A stretch of 64,000 nt of DNA from an uncultured Prevotella sp. (GTDB taxonomy: Bacteria; Bacteroidota; Bacteroidia; Bacteroidales; Bacteroidaceae): NCBI GenBank assembly GCA_947164965.1, contig CAMUYR010000006.1:79705-143704 (forward strand), given 5' to 3'. The notes under the pieces are model-generated. The model did no database searches. It was not told where the DNA came from and worked only from the letters and a program-made list of their open reading frames with translations. This document shows, one piece after another, positions 50,420-60,037 of the stretch; position 1 is the first letter of the stretch, and the number at the start of each line of letters is the position of its first letter. The translations under genes and the position numbers were made by a program.

Positions 50420-50427
50420 CAAATATA
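50420..50427 (-). promoter_or_regulatory. -7 element of the tailed secreted protein gene
   Basis: Complement reads TATATTTG then C, 32 bases before the ATG. Confidence 0.5.
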
Positions 50428-50533
50428 CGAAAAATTCTATATAATTAGTATCAGATTTGGGAAGATTAACATATTTAAGCCCCAAATTTTCATTCTGAAC
50501 CATAAAAAAAACTTAAAACTACAAGGCAACCAG

Positions 50534-50563
50534 TTGGAAAACCTTCTATAAGTTGTATCTTTG
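50534..50563 (+). promoter_or_regulatory. Promoter of the three-gene DUF3857 run
   Basis: TTGG at 50534, 18 bases, TATCTTTG at 50556-50563. The track start at 50553 lies upstream of this box, so the start is 50595. Confidence 0.55.
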
Positions 50564-50594
50564 CAAGTCAATAGACAAAATAAATAAAAATTGC

Positions 50595-52553
50595 ATGAAA
50601 AAACATTTATTACTTCTCGCTTTCTGTGCACTAAATGCTGTGGCACAGACGTCGGAGCCAAACCTGAAATGGGGAAAACCTACAGACGAAGAGCTTAACA
50701 TGACAGAATATCCAAACGACAAAGATGCTGATGCTGTGGAACTTTGCCGATTGGTTGATGTCAACTACAACTGGGTGAATAACAGCTTCCGTGTCTATTA
50801 TAGAGTCAAGTGTCGCCTTAAGGTTCTCAAGCCAGAGGGCAAACACGTAGGCGACCAGTCTATCTCCATCCATACTGGCGAAGGTAATCACAGATACGAA
50901 ATAGTGGCAGGCTTGAAGGCCGCAACCTATAATATGGAAAACGGCAAGATGGTGAAAACCAAAATGGAGAGTTCGATGGTTCATGAAGAGCAACTTGACA
51001 AGACCACAAAACTGATAAAGTTCAGCCTTCCTCAAGTACGCGTGGGTAGCGTTATAGAATATGAGTACCGCATTGAAAGTGATTACTTCTATAACCTGCG
51101 TGACTGGTATGCCCAGAAAAACATCCCCGTGGTCTATTCTAAATACGAGCTCGCTGTACCTGAATGGTTTTCTTTCAATATAGACCAGACTGGTATGAAC
51201 CAACTGGAGTATAAAAACAATAGCACTTCGATGGCCATTGGCGATACACACCTAAACGTCAAAGAAGATATTTTTATTGCCAGAAACCTGCCTGCGCTTA
51301 AAGACGACGACTATGTGTGGTGTGCAGAGGACTATGGCACGAAGATCACTCATGAACTTAAAGGCATCTACGTGCCTGGTGCGGTATACAAGGACTATAC
51401 ATCGAAGTGGGAAGACATTGACAAGACACTGCTTGAAGACGATGAGTTCGGAGGAAGAATTAAGAAGAGCAGTCCACTGAAAGATGAGATACTCTCAGCA
51501 GGAATACCAGCCATCAGCGACCCACAAGAGCGAGCAGCAGCATGCTGGCAAATGCTGAAAAAGAAAGTAAAATGGAATGGCGACTATGCTTTCTGGGCCA
51601 AATCGGGAAGCAAAGTACTGAAAGAAGGAACAGGCACTAATGCCGACATCAATTTTCTGTATATCAACATGTTGCGCGATGCCGGCATCGAAGCTTACCC
51701 TGTTGTGATGCGACTACGCAATCATGGTCGGTTACCTTTGTCGCATGCCAGTCTGAAATATCTCTCTTCATTTGTAGTCGGCATACAACTCAACGACACA
51801 ACGGCTACTTACATGGATGCCTCAGTGGAAGATGGCTACCTCAACGTATTACCACCACGTCTGCTGACGGAGATGGCTCGTACGGTGCGCAAGGGCAAAC
51901 AGGGAGAATGGGTGAACTTGCTGAAGAATGCGCAGTCAGCTGAGACCACCATTATTCAGGCAACTATCAATGACGAAGGTATCATCAGCGGAAGCAAACA
52001 GACCAATTGCGTTGGCGAAGCAGCAGCCAGCCTCAGAAAGAAGTGGAGAACGGCAAAAGATAGCATTGACGTCATACACCAGATGCAAGAAAGAGACGAG
52101 ATGGAGATTACCCAGTACCAAATAGAGGGACGTCACGACTTTTCCCCAACGGTGCGCGAAACTATCAATTTCACTAAATCGTGTACCACGGCTGGCGACC
52201 TGATCTATCTGAATCCGTTAGTCTTCGTCCCTTGGCAGAAGAATCCTTTCACCACTGATACGCGCAATCTGCCTGTAGAGTTTCCATATAGCCAGCGCGA
52301 AAATCTTAACGTGACGCTTACAATTCCTGAAGGTTGGGAAGTGGAAGAAGTGCCTCAGCCCATCATTCTGAAATTCGATGGTATTACAGCACGTATCGGC
52401 ATACGACAAATGGATAATGTATTACTGACACAATACAGCCTGAACACTAAGCGCACTTTCTTCTCACAGCAACAATATCAGGATCTGAAGAGTTTCATCG
52501 ACAAACTGATTGAGAGCAACAAGAAAATCATCACATTGAAGAAGAAGCCATGA
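50595..52553 (+). CDS. DUF3857 transglutaminase-like protein, catalytically degenerate (copy 1)
   Basis: About 652 residues from MKKHLLLLAFCALNAVAQ, a signal peptide. The N-terminal DUF3857 domain (about 40-290, including YRVKCRLKVLKPEGK) is followed by a transglutaminase-like domain. The usual catalytic Cys motif GxGDCKD is replaced by GTGTNADINFLYINML, and the His region reads SSFVVGIQLN, so Cys and His are both lost. It is therefore probably a binding protein. The next gene begins at its stop, and shares an almost identical 5' segment. Confidence 0.85.
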   Translation: MKKHLLLLAFCALNAVAQTSEPNLKWGKPTDEELNMTEYPNDKDADAVELCRLVDVNYNWVNNSFRVYYRVKCRLKVLKPEGKHVGDQSISIHTGEGNHRYEIVAGLKAATYNMENGKMVKTKMESSMVHEEQLDKTTKLIKFSLPQVRVGSVIEYEYRIESDYFYNLRDWYAQKNIPVVYSKYELAVPEWFSFNIDQTGMNQLEYKNNSTSMAIGDTHLNVKEDIFIARNLPALKDDDYVWCAEDYGTKITHELKGIYVPGAVYKDYTSKWEDIDKTLLEDDEFGGRIKKSSPLKDEILSAGIPAISDPQERAAACWQMLKKKVKWNGDYAFWAKSGSKVLKEGTGTNADINFLYINMLRDAGIEAYPVVMRLRNHGRLPLSHASLKYLSSFVVGIQLNDTTATYMDASVEDGYLNVLPPRLLTEMARTVRKGKQGEWVNLLKNAQSAETTIIQATINDEGIISGSKQTNCVGEAAASLRKKWRTAKDSIDVIHQMQERDEMEITQYQIEGRHDFSPTVRETINFTKSCTTAGDLIYLNPLVFVPWQKNPFTTDTRNLPVEFPYSQRENLNVTLTIPEGWEVEEVPQPIILKFDGITARIGIRQMDNVLLTQYSLNTKRTFFSQQQYQDLKSFIDKLIESNKKIITLKKKP

Positions 52554-52564
52554 TTTTAAATAGT

Positions 52565-54553
52565 ATGAGAAAGTTTTTATTATTCTTTGCTTTCTGTGCA
52601 TTAAATGCTATGGCACAGACGTCAGAGCCCAACCTGAAATGGGGAAAACCTACAGACGAAGAGCTTAACATGACGGAATATGCCGACGACAAGGAAGCCA
52701 GGGCCGTCGTGCTCTGTCATCTGACATCCGTCAACTATACGATAGACCTATATAACTATCTGGTGGACTATCAGGTTAAGAAACGTATCAAAATTCTGAA
52801 AGATGAAGGAAAAAGCTATGCCAATATCAGCATTCCATACATCAACAACACGAAAGAGGAATACGGCATTGAATCCATCGAGTCATTCAAGGCGACAGCC
52901 TATAACGTCGTGAATGGCAAGGTGGTGAAAACGAAAATCGGTAAGAATCAGATACACACGGAGCGCATTGATGAAGACTATATGCTGGCAAAGGTTGCCA
53001 TACCCCAAGCGATGGCTGGCACAGTGATAGAGTATGAATATACGCTCCACAGCAACGTATTCTTCCACATCTACGACTGGGATGCCCAGGAAGAGATTCC
53101 TGTCATGTTTGCCCAATACAGGCTGGAGATTCCTGCCCTCTTCATATTCAACGTAGAAACGAGCGGTATTCAGCTCCTCAAGAGTTTTCAATCGACAGGC
53201 ACTCTCACCTATAATACTTCCAGCGACAATATGTCGAGACCGTCTTCCTGCAAGACGAACATCTACCTTTGCACAGGACGTAATCTGCCCGCTCTGAAAA
53301 AGGATGACTATGTGTGGAACGAACGCGACTATATAACCAAAGTCACCGCAGAACTGAAAAGCTATGCATCATCGGGAGGAAGCTATCGTGAAGTGAAGAA
53401 GACATGGGAACAGGCTGATAACATCCTTATGCAACATCCAGAATTCGGCTCACGACTAAACGATCACAGCAAGTTCCGCGACGAACTTGCCACCGCAGGA
53501 ATTGCCGGGATGACAGATTTAAAGGAAAAGGTGGCAGCAACATTCAGGATACTGCGCCAAAAGCTGGCATGGAACGGTGAATATGAATTGCTGGCACATC
53601 CTGCCTCGGAAGTCATCAAAAAAGGAAGCGGCACAAGTGGTGACCTGAATATGATGCTAATCAACATGCTTGGAGATGTTGGCATACAGGCATACCCCGT
53701 TGTCATGAGCACTCGCCGTCACGGTCGTCTGCCACAGACTTATCCCAGTCTGAACAAACTCAACACCTTCATCGTTGCCGTGCCCAATGGAACTTCTTGG
53801 CTGTATCTCGATGCGTCATCAGCTGAAGGTTACATTAATGTATTATCTTCCAATCTCTATGTTGAACGTGCCCGTCTTATTCAGAAAGGGAAGCCAAGCC
53901 AATGGGTGAATCTACAGAATATAGGTGATGCCAGAAGCCTGATTACAGTTGTCGGCTCAATTTCACCAGAAGGAAAAATGAGCGGTGAACAGACTGCTTC
54001 CTACTCTGGCAATGCTGCCGCCAATGAGCGGAGAGCTTTCCATGCGGTCAGCGACAGTGCGGCATTTATAACCAAGAAGGCGACGGATTACGGTATAGAG
54101 ATAAATAGTTGTCAGATGACAGGACATCGTGAATACGCAGAAAATGTAAAAGAGGTGATTAAGTTTACCAAGCAGGGGGAAGTCGCCTCCGACCATATCT
54201 ATATCAATCCCTTTACGGAATTCCCCATTCGCAACAACCCCTTCATGGAGGCAGAGCGATTGTTACCAGTGGAATTTCCCTACAAGCAGACGTTCAGTAT
54301 GACCATCCGTCTTGCACTACCGAAAGGATGGACTTTGGAAGAAAAGCCGAAAAATACAAGAATCACGACTGCTGACAAGAGTATTAGCGGTCATTTCCTC
54401 TATGAAGAAACTGACGAACACCAGCTGTCTATCCAAATTCAATTCCGCTTGAGCAGTGTGACATACTACAAGAGCCAGTATGAAACATTACGTCAGCTAT
54501 TCGACCTGTTCTCCAATCGGAGCAAGGACATGTTGGTACTCAAGAAAATTTAA
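52565..54553 (+). CDS. DUF3857 transglutaminase-like protein, catalytically degenerate (copy 2)
   Basis: About 662 residues from MRKFLLFFAFCALNAMAQ; the track start 52550, overlapping the previous stop as ATGA, is also possible. It has a signal peptide, a DUF3857 domain and a degenerate transglutaminase domain: GSGTSGDLNMMLINML replaces the Cys motif and NTFIVAVPNG the His region. It is a tandem paralogue of the preceding gene; 5' DNA from about residue 8 to 40 is nearly identical, the rest diverged. Confidence 0.85.
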   Translation: MRKFLLFFAFCALNAMAQTSEPNLKWGKPTDEELNMTEYADDKEARAVVLCHLTSVNYTIDLYNYLVDYQVKKRIKILKDEGKSYANISIPYINNTKEEYGIESIESFKATAYNVVNGKVVKTKIGKNQIHTERIDEDYMLAKVAIPQAMAGTVIEYEYTLHSNVFFHIYDWDAQEEIPVMFAQYRLEIPALFIFNVETSGIQLLKSFQSTGTLTYNTSSDNMSRPSSCKTNIYLCTGRNLPALKKDDYVWNERDYITKVTAELKSYASSGGSYREVKKTWEQADNILMQHPEFGSRLNDHSKFRDELATAGIAGMTDLKEKVAATFRILRQKLAWNGEYELLAHPASEVIKKGSGTSGDLNMMLINMLGDVGIQAYPVVMSTRRHGRLPQTYPSLNKLNTFIVAVPNGTSWLYLDASSAEGYINVLSSNLYVERARLIQKGKPSQWVNLQNIGDARSLITVVGSISPEGKMSGEQTASYSGNAAANERRAFHAVSDSAAFITKKATDYGIEINSCQMTGHREYAENVKEVIKFTKQGEVASDHIYINPFTEFPIRNNPFMEAERLLPVEFPYKQTFSMTIRLALPKGWTLEEKPKNTRITTADKSISGHFLYEETDEHQLSIQIQFRLSSVTYYKSQYETLRQLFDLFSNRSKDMLVLKKI

Positions 54554-54563
54554 GCAAGAAAGC

Positions 54564-56399
54564 ATGAGAAAGTTATTTTTTATAGCACTACTGCTGACAA
54601 CTATCCTGCACGCCACAGCACAGAATGCTGTCGTAGAAGAGTCCTTGACTGAAGTGGAATGCATCAGCCCTACACATGCCATCATTCGTTTCAAGGAAGT
54701 GACAACCATTCTCAACGAACATGGAGCAAACCTTGCAACTTTCGTCTGTTCTTGCAACAAAAACGATAAGTTGACGCGTTTTAAGGGACAAGTGATGGAT
54801 GCCGATGGGCACGTGATTCGAAAGTTCAAGGAGAGTGAGTTGAAGCGGACAGAATACTCGCAGTATCTTGCCGTCGACGACTATAAGATGTATCTTGACT
54901 ACACACCACCAGTCTTTCCCGTCACCATCACCTATGAGTGGACGACGGAAAGCCACGACGATGTGATAGAGTTCCCCCGTTTCTGTCCACAGACAGACTA
55001 TGATATCAGCGTCAAGAAGGCTATCTATCAATTGACGGTCCCCAAGGATCTTTCCATCCGACATGCACTGTTGAATATCGACAAAGCAGTGACAATGTCA
55101 GATGATGGAAAAACACTTACCCTCGAGCTCGACGACCTACCGCCCATCAAACAAGAACCTTATGCCAGACCCCTACGAGAACGGTTGCCGATGGCTTACT
55201 TTGCACCTACGGACTTCATCTACTACGGTACAAAAGGCAGTTTAAGCAGCTGGGCCGACTATGGCAAGTGGGAATACAGTCTCATCAACGGACGTGAGGC
55301 CTTGCCAGAGGACGTCCGGAGGGAAATCCACCAGTTGACTGACGGTCTAAAGACCGACCGCGAAAAGGTGGCAGCCCTCTATAAGCATTTGGAAAAGACC
55401 ACACGCTATGTGGCTGTCCTGCTGGGAATCGGTGGTCAGCAGCCTGCCCCTGCAGCAAGTGTTTGCAAGAGTGGCTTTGGCGACTGCAAAGGACTTTCGA
55501 ACTATATGCGCGCCATGCTGAAAGAGGTAGGCATCTTATCAAATTACACGACCATTAGCACGACCAATCGTCGTCTTCTCCACGATTTCGCTAGCGCAGG
55601 ACAGTTGAATCATGTCATCCTGAAAGTGCCACTCAAAGGTGACACATTATGGTTGGAATGTACAAATCCGCAATTACCCTTAGGCTATATTCATGAAGAC
55701 ATCGCTGGACACAATGCTATTGTAATCAGCGAGAAAGGTGGGGAGTTTGTACAGTTGCCCGTCTATGCTGACAGCGTCAACTTGTTACATCAGGACATTA
55801 GTATCAACCTGTCTGGAGAAGGTAGTGCTGACATCAGCCTATCCCAAACCGCCTACTATAGAGAATACGAGAAGCGGCTACCTCTGCTCACAATGGGCAA
55901 GCAGGATTTTCAGCGCACCTTGCTTCAAATGATGAGAGTTCCACAAGCCGTTATCAGTAAATCCGGCATAAAGGAAAACAAAGGAAATGTGTCTCTATCG
56001 TTAAGCACAGACATAACAAGCAGGGGCTATGCCACTGTGACAGGCCAAAGACTATTCGTCCCATTATTTCCCATGCGCTTAGGATTCAACTCACCTAACA
56101 CAAACAAGGAAAGGACAGAGGATCTTTATATTGCGAATGGTTGGCAGGATGAAAGTATCATCACATTAACGATTCCTGAAGACTATAGCGTTGAGGCAAA
56201 GCCAAAAGACATCACCATAGAGAAACCATTTGGTACGTTTTTCTTCCATCTCTCCCAACAAGAGAATACAATAAAGGCGGAATATCGCTTGCTACTGAAA
56301 AAGGGATCTTACGACAAATCGCTCTTTGCCGACCTTTCCGAATTCATTAAACAAATAGGTAAGGCCTACGCTCAGAAAGTAGCACTTAAGAAAAAATGA
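54564..56399 (+). CDS. DUF3857/transglutaminase-domain protein with intact Cys (copy 3)
   Basis: About 611 residues from MRKLFFIALLLTTILHATAQ, a signal peptide; the track start 54480 lies inside the previous gene. DUF3857 is at about 20-250. The transglutaminase-like domain keeps GFGDCKGLSNYMRAML near 310 and LNHVILKVP near 350, so the catalytic Cys and His are present. It follows two degenerate paralogues on the same strand and may be the active member of the trio. Substrate unknown. Confidence 0.85.
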   Translation: MRKLFFIALLLTTILHATAQNAVVEESLTEVECISPTHAIIRFKEVTTILNEHGANLATFVCSCNKNDKLTRFKGQVMDADGHVIRKFKESELKRTEYSQYLAVDDYKMYLDYTPPVFPVTITYEWTTESHDDVIEFPRFCPQTDYDISVKKAIYQLTVPKDLSIRHALLNIDKAVTMSDDGKTLTLELDDLPPIKQEPYARPLRERLPMAYFAPTDFIYYGTKGSLSSWADYGKWEYSLINGREALPEDVRREIHQLTDGLKTDREKVAALYKHLEKTTRYVAVLLGIGGQQPAPAASVCKSGFGDCKGLSNYMRAMLKEVGILSNYTTISTTNRRLLHDFASAGQLNHVILKVPLKGDTLWLECTNPQLPLGYIHEDIAGHNAIVISEKGGEFVQLPVYADSVNLLHQDISINLSGEGSADISLSQTAYYREYEKRLPLLTMGKQDFQRTLLQMMRVPQAVISKSGIKENKGNVSLSLSTDITSRGYATVTGQRLFVPLFPMRLGFNSPNTNKERTEDLYIANGWQDESIITLTIPEDYSVEAKPKDITIEKPFGTFFFHLSQQENTIKAEYRLLLKKGSYDKSLFADLSEFIKQIGKAYAQKVALKKK

Positions 56400-56455
56400 A
56401 ATACACGTCGTCCTTCCTTGTTTTGCGTTTACGACAATAGTTTTTTGAACGAAAA

Positions 56456-56487
56456 TTTGGCAATGTCAAGAAAAAAGCGTAACTTTG
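56456..56487 (+). promoter_or_regulatory. Promoter of the topoisomerase IV A gene
   Basis: TTTG at 56456-56459, 20 bases, TAACTTTG at 56480-56487, 22 bases before the ATG. Confidence 0.7.
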
Positions 56488-56508
56488 CAACAGTAACTAA
56501 AATCACTT

Positions 56509-59241
56509 ATGGACGACGAAACTAGAGACGACATTTTAGAAAACACAGAGAGCCCAGAGGCTTCGGAGAATGTGGAGAACACGGAAAACGCTGATACTCC
56601 AGAAAACTCTGAAGCGCACTCTGACTATAAACCCGTAAACCGTTTTGACGCTGCTGCCGTACATCACTTGAGCGGCATGTATCAGAACTGGTTCTTGGAC
56701 TATGCCAGCTACGTCATTCTGGAACGTGCCGTTCCACACATTGAAGACGGTCTGAAGCCCGTTCAGCGACGCATTCTGCACTCGATGAAGCGCATGGACG
56801 ACGGACGATATAATAAGGTGGCGAACATTGTGGGACACACTATGCAGTTTCACCCTCACGGCGATGCCTCGATAGGCGACGCGCTGGTACAAATGGGACA
56901 GAAGGACCTGCTGGTGGATACACAGGGAAACTGGGGAAACATTCTGACTGGCAACAAAGCGGCAGCACCCCGTTACATCGAGGCCCGCCTGTCCAAGTTC
57001 GCTCTGGACACTGTCTTCAATCCAAAAACCACAGAATGGCAGATGTCGTACGACGGACGCAACAAGGAACCTATCACGCTACCCGTGAAATTCCCATTGT
57101 TGCTGGCTCAGGGTGCTGAGGGTATTGCCGTAGGATTGTCATCGAAGATACTGCCTCACAACTTTGTAGAGATATGCGATGCTGCCATCAGCTATCTGCA
57201 CGGCGAGGAGTTCCACCTGTATCCTGACTTCCCAACAGGTGGCTCGATAGACGTGTCGAAATATAACGACGGACAACGCGGAGGCGTGCTGAAGGTACGT
57301 GCGAAAATTGAAAAGCTGGATCCCAAGACACTGGTGATTCGCGAGATACCATTCTCGAAGACCACAGAGACACTAATAGATACCATCCTGAAGGCCATAG
57401 ATAAGGGCAAAATCAAGGCACGCCACGTAGAAGACCTGACGGCCGCAAAGGTGGAGATACAAGTACAACTGGCTCCTGGCGTATCGAGCGATAAGACGCT
57501 GGACGCCCTCTATGCTTTCTCGGATTGCGAAATCAACATATCGCCCAACTGCTGCGTGATTGAGGACAACAAGCCCCAGTTCCTGACGGTTAGTGATGTA
57601 TTGCGACACTCAACAGAACGAACCAAGGACTTGATTCGACAGGAACTGGAAATCCGCAAGGGTGAATTGCTGGAACAGTTGCACTTTGCATCGCTGGAGA
57701 AGATATTCATTGAGGAGCGTATCTATAAAGACAAGAAATTCGAACAGGCACCCACGATTGATGCTGTCTGCGAGCATATCGATGAACGACTGACGCCCTA
57801 CTATCCGCAGATGGTACGCGAGGTAACAAAGGACGACATCCTGAAACTGTTGGAAATCAAGATGCAGCGCATCCTGAAATTCAATAAGGATAAGGCTGAC
57901 GAAATGATGGCCAGAATAAAGGCCGAGATAGAGGAAATTGACCGCGACCTGGCTAATCTGACTGAGGTGACAGCCCAGTGGTTCCAGTTCCTGAAAGATA
58001 AGTACGGCAAGGACCATCCACGCATGACGGAGATTCGCAACTTCGACACCATCGAGGCTACCAAGGTGGTAGAGGCCAACCAGAAGCTCTACATCAACCG
58101 TCAGGACGGATTTATAGGCACAGGACTGAAGAAGGACGAATTTGTATGCAACTGCTCGGACATCGACGACATCATCATATTCTATAAGGATGGTAAGTTC
58201 AAGGTGGTCAGAGTGGCCGACAAATTGTTTGTAGGCAAGAACGTGATGTGGCTGGGTGTGTTCAAGAAGAACGACCAGCGCACCATCTACAATGCCGTTT
58301 ATCGCGATGGACGCAAGGGATACTATTACATCAAGCGATTCAACGTGCCCAGCATAACGCGCGACAGAGAATACGACCTGACAATTGGTACTGAGGGCTC
58401 GCGTGTGCTCTACTTTACAGCCAATCCAAACGGTGAGGCTGAGATTATCAAGGTAACACTCGACCCAGCACCCAAGCTGAAACGCATCTTCTTCGACAAG
58501 GACTTCTCGGAAGTGCTGATTAAAGGACGTGCGGCAAAGGGTAATCTGCTGACAAAATACCAGGTGCATCGCATAGGACTGAAGAGCCACGGACACTCTA
58601 CATTAGGCGGACGCAAGGTGTGGTACGACCCGGATGTGAACCGACTGAACTACGACGAGCACGGACAATTGCTGGGCGAGTTTAACGATGGAGACCAGAT
58701 ACTGGTAATCCTGAAGAATGGCGACTACTATCTGTCTGGATTCGATCCCAACGTGCACTTTGAGGACAACATCGCTCATCTGGAGAAATACGAGCCGGAT
58801 AAGGTGTGGAGTTGCGTACTGTTTGATGCCGATAACCAAGGCTATCCATACGTGAAGCGATTCCTCATGGAAGCATCGAAACGAAAGCAGAACTATCTGG
58901 GTGAGAATCCTAGTTCGCAACAGATATTGCTGACAGACACTGTCTACCCACGTCTGCAGGTGACCTATGGCGGCAACGATGAGTTCAGAGGAAAGGAGGA
59001 GATAGACGTGGAGCAGTTTATTTCCGTCAAAGGATTCAAGGCGAAGGGTAAGCGACTGACCACTTGGCAGGTGGAAAGCATCGAAGAACTGGAGCCTACA
59101 CGATTCCCAGACCCTGTGGAGACGGGTGAAGACCCAGAGGAGGAAGAAGAAAACCTGGATCCGGACGCTGGCAAGAGTCAGCAACAGGTGTTAGACGAAC
59201 TGACTGGACAACTAAACCTATTCCCCAATGAAGAAGACTAA
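56509..59241 (+). CDS. parC: DNA topoisomerase IV subunit A (ParC/GyrA family)
   Basis: A 910-residue type IIA topoisomerase A subunit. An acidic N-terminal extension (residues 1-45) precedes YASYVILERAVPHIEDGLKP near 66; the active-site Tyr is in APRYIEARLSKFA near 157. A long coiled-coil region (about 390-520) and a beta-pinwheel C-terminal domain follow, with an acidic tail. The GyrA box (QRRGGKG) is not seen, which supports ParC over GyrA. The last 14 bases overlap the next gene. Confidence 0.9.
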   Translation: MDDETRDDILENTESPEASENVENTENADTPENSEAHSDYKPVNRFDAAAVHHLSGMYQNWFLDYASYVILERAVPHIEDGLKPVQRRILHSMKRMDDGRYNKVANIVGHTMQFHPHGDASIGDALVQMGQKDLLVDTQGNWGNILTGNKAAAPRYIEARLSKFALDTVFNPKTTEWQMSYDGRNKEPITLPVKFPLLLAQGAEGIAVGLSSKILPHNFVEICDAAISYLHGEEFHLYPDFPTGGSIDVSKYNDGQRGGVLKVRAKIEKLDPKTLVIREIPFSKTTETLIDTILKAIDKGKIKARHVEDLTAAKVEIQVQLAPGVSSDKTLDALYAFSDCEINISPNCCVIEDNKPQFLTVSDVLRHSTERTKDLIRQELEIRKGELLEQLHFASLEKIFIEERIYKDKKFEQAPTIDAVCEHIDERLTPYYPQMVREVTKDDILKLLEIKMQRILKFNKDKADEMMARIKAEIEEIDRDLANLTEVTAQWFQFLKDKYGKDHPRMTEIRNFDTIEATKVVEANQKLYINRQDGFIGTGLKKDEFVCNCSDIDDIIIFYKDGKFKVVRVADKLFVGKNVMWLGVFKKNDQRTIYNAVYRDGRKGYYYIKRFNVPSITRDREYDLTIGTEGSRVLYFTANPNGEAEIIKVTLDPAPKLKRIFFDKDFSEVLIKGRAAKGNLLTKYQVHRIGLKSHGHSTLGGRKVWYDPDVNRLNYDEHGQLLGEFNDGDQILVILKNGDYYLSGFDPNVHFEDNIAHLEKYEPDKVWSCVLFDADNQGYPYVKRFLMEASKRKQNYLGENPSSQQILLTDTVYPRLQVTYGGNDEFRGKEEIDVEQFISVKGFKAKGKRLTTWQVESIEELEPTRFPDPVETGEDPEEEEENLDPDAGKSQQQVLDELTGQLNLFPNEED

Positions 59242-60037
59242 GTGCCTGCTCATAGTGTTGCTCGTCCCATTCGTTACGCTACTTGCGCAACCTGATAACT
59301 CGCAAAAGGTCATCACCAGGAGTACGATGGTAGGTTTGGGCCGTACCAACATTCTGGACACCTACCTTTCGGCTGAGCACTTCAAAGGAAATGGCATGTC
59401 GTTTTTGTCGACAGTAGAGCGCCAAAGGGATGGGCACAGATGGTCGACAATCATTGAGCACGAAGCCAACCTGTCGACAGTGGATGACCGTGCCAACTCC
59501 AAGAAAGAACTGGAGGGTGCCTATAATTTCTATTGGGGCAAGCTGTATAGCTGGTATCTGTTTGGACAACGGCTAAAATTGCAAGCTGGCGGAGTGGTCA
59601 ATGCTTCAGCAGGATTTATTTATAACACATCGAACTCCAACAACCCAGCACAGGCTCGTCTGCATTTGAACCTGATGCCGACAGGCGTGGCAAGCTATCA
59701 TTTCACACTGTTCAACAGGAAGATGGTGGCCCGCTACGAACTGAACCTGCCATTGGCTGGCATTCGATTCTCACCCAACTACGGGCAGTCGTATTACGAA
59801 ATATTCTCACGTGGCGATTATGACCACAATGTGGTGCCCACTACATTTGTATCGGCTCCTGAATGGCGTCAGATGCTGACAGTGGACGCTAATATCTCCA
59901 AAAACATAACACTACGCATAGGCTATTTGGGCAACATGCAACAGGCTAAAGTCAACGACCTGCGCCAGCATGTCTATACCCATCGGTTGCTCATTGGCAT
60001 CACCAAACGTTTCAGTATCATTCCTCACTCACTATGA
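59228..60037 (+). CDS. DUF3316 family protein
   Basis: A 269-residue protein with a signal peptide (LLIVLLVPFVTLLAQ). It resembles the Bacteroidota DUF3316 family: STMVGLGRTNILDTYLSAEH near 35 and the C-terminal TIRIGYLGNMQQAKVNDLRQHVY-like pattern. A beta-barrel outer-membrane protein is likely from the alternating strands and the family. It overlaps parC by 14 bases and the S41 protease gene by 4. Confidence 0.8.
   Translation: MKKTKCLLIVLLVPFVTLLAQPDNSQKVITRSTMVGLGRTNILDTYLSAEHFKGNGMSFLSTVERQRDGHRWSTIIEHEANLSTVDDRANSKKELEGAYNFYWGKLYSWYLFGQRLKLQAGGVVNASAGFIYNTSNSNNPAQARLHLNLMPTGVASYHFTLFNRKMVARYELNLPLAGIRFSPNYGQSYYEIFSRGDYDHNVVPTTFVSAPEWRQMLTVDANISKNITLRIGYLGNMQQAKVNDLRQHVYTHRLLIGITKRFSIIPHSL

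Noticed and set aside
57610-58596. 328-residue minus-strand ORF inside parC
   Set aside because: Shadow frame of the conserved topoisomerase gene, with no recognisable domain.
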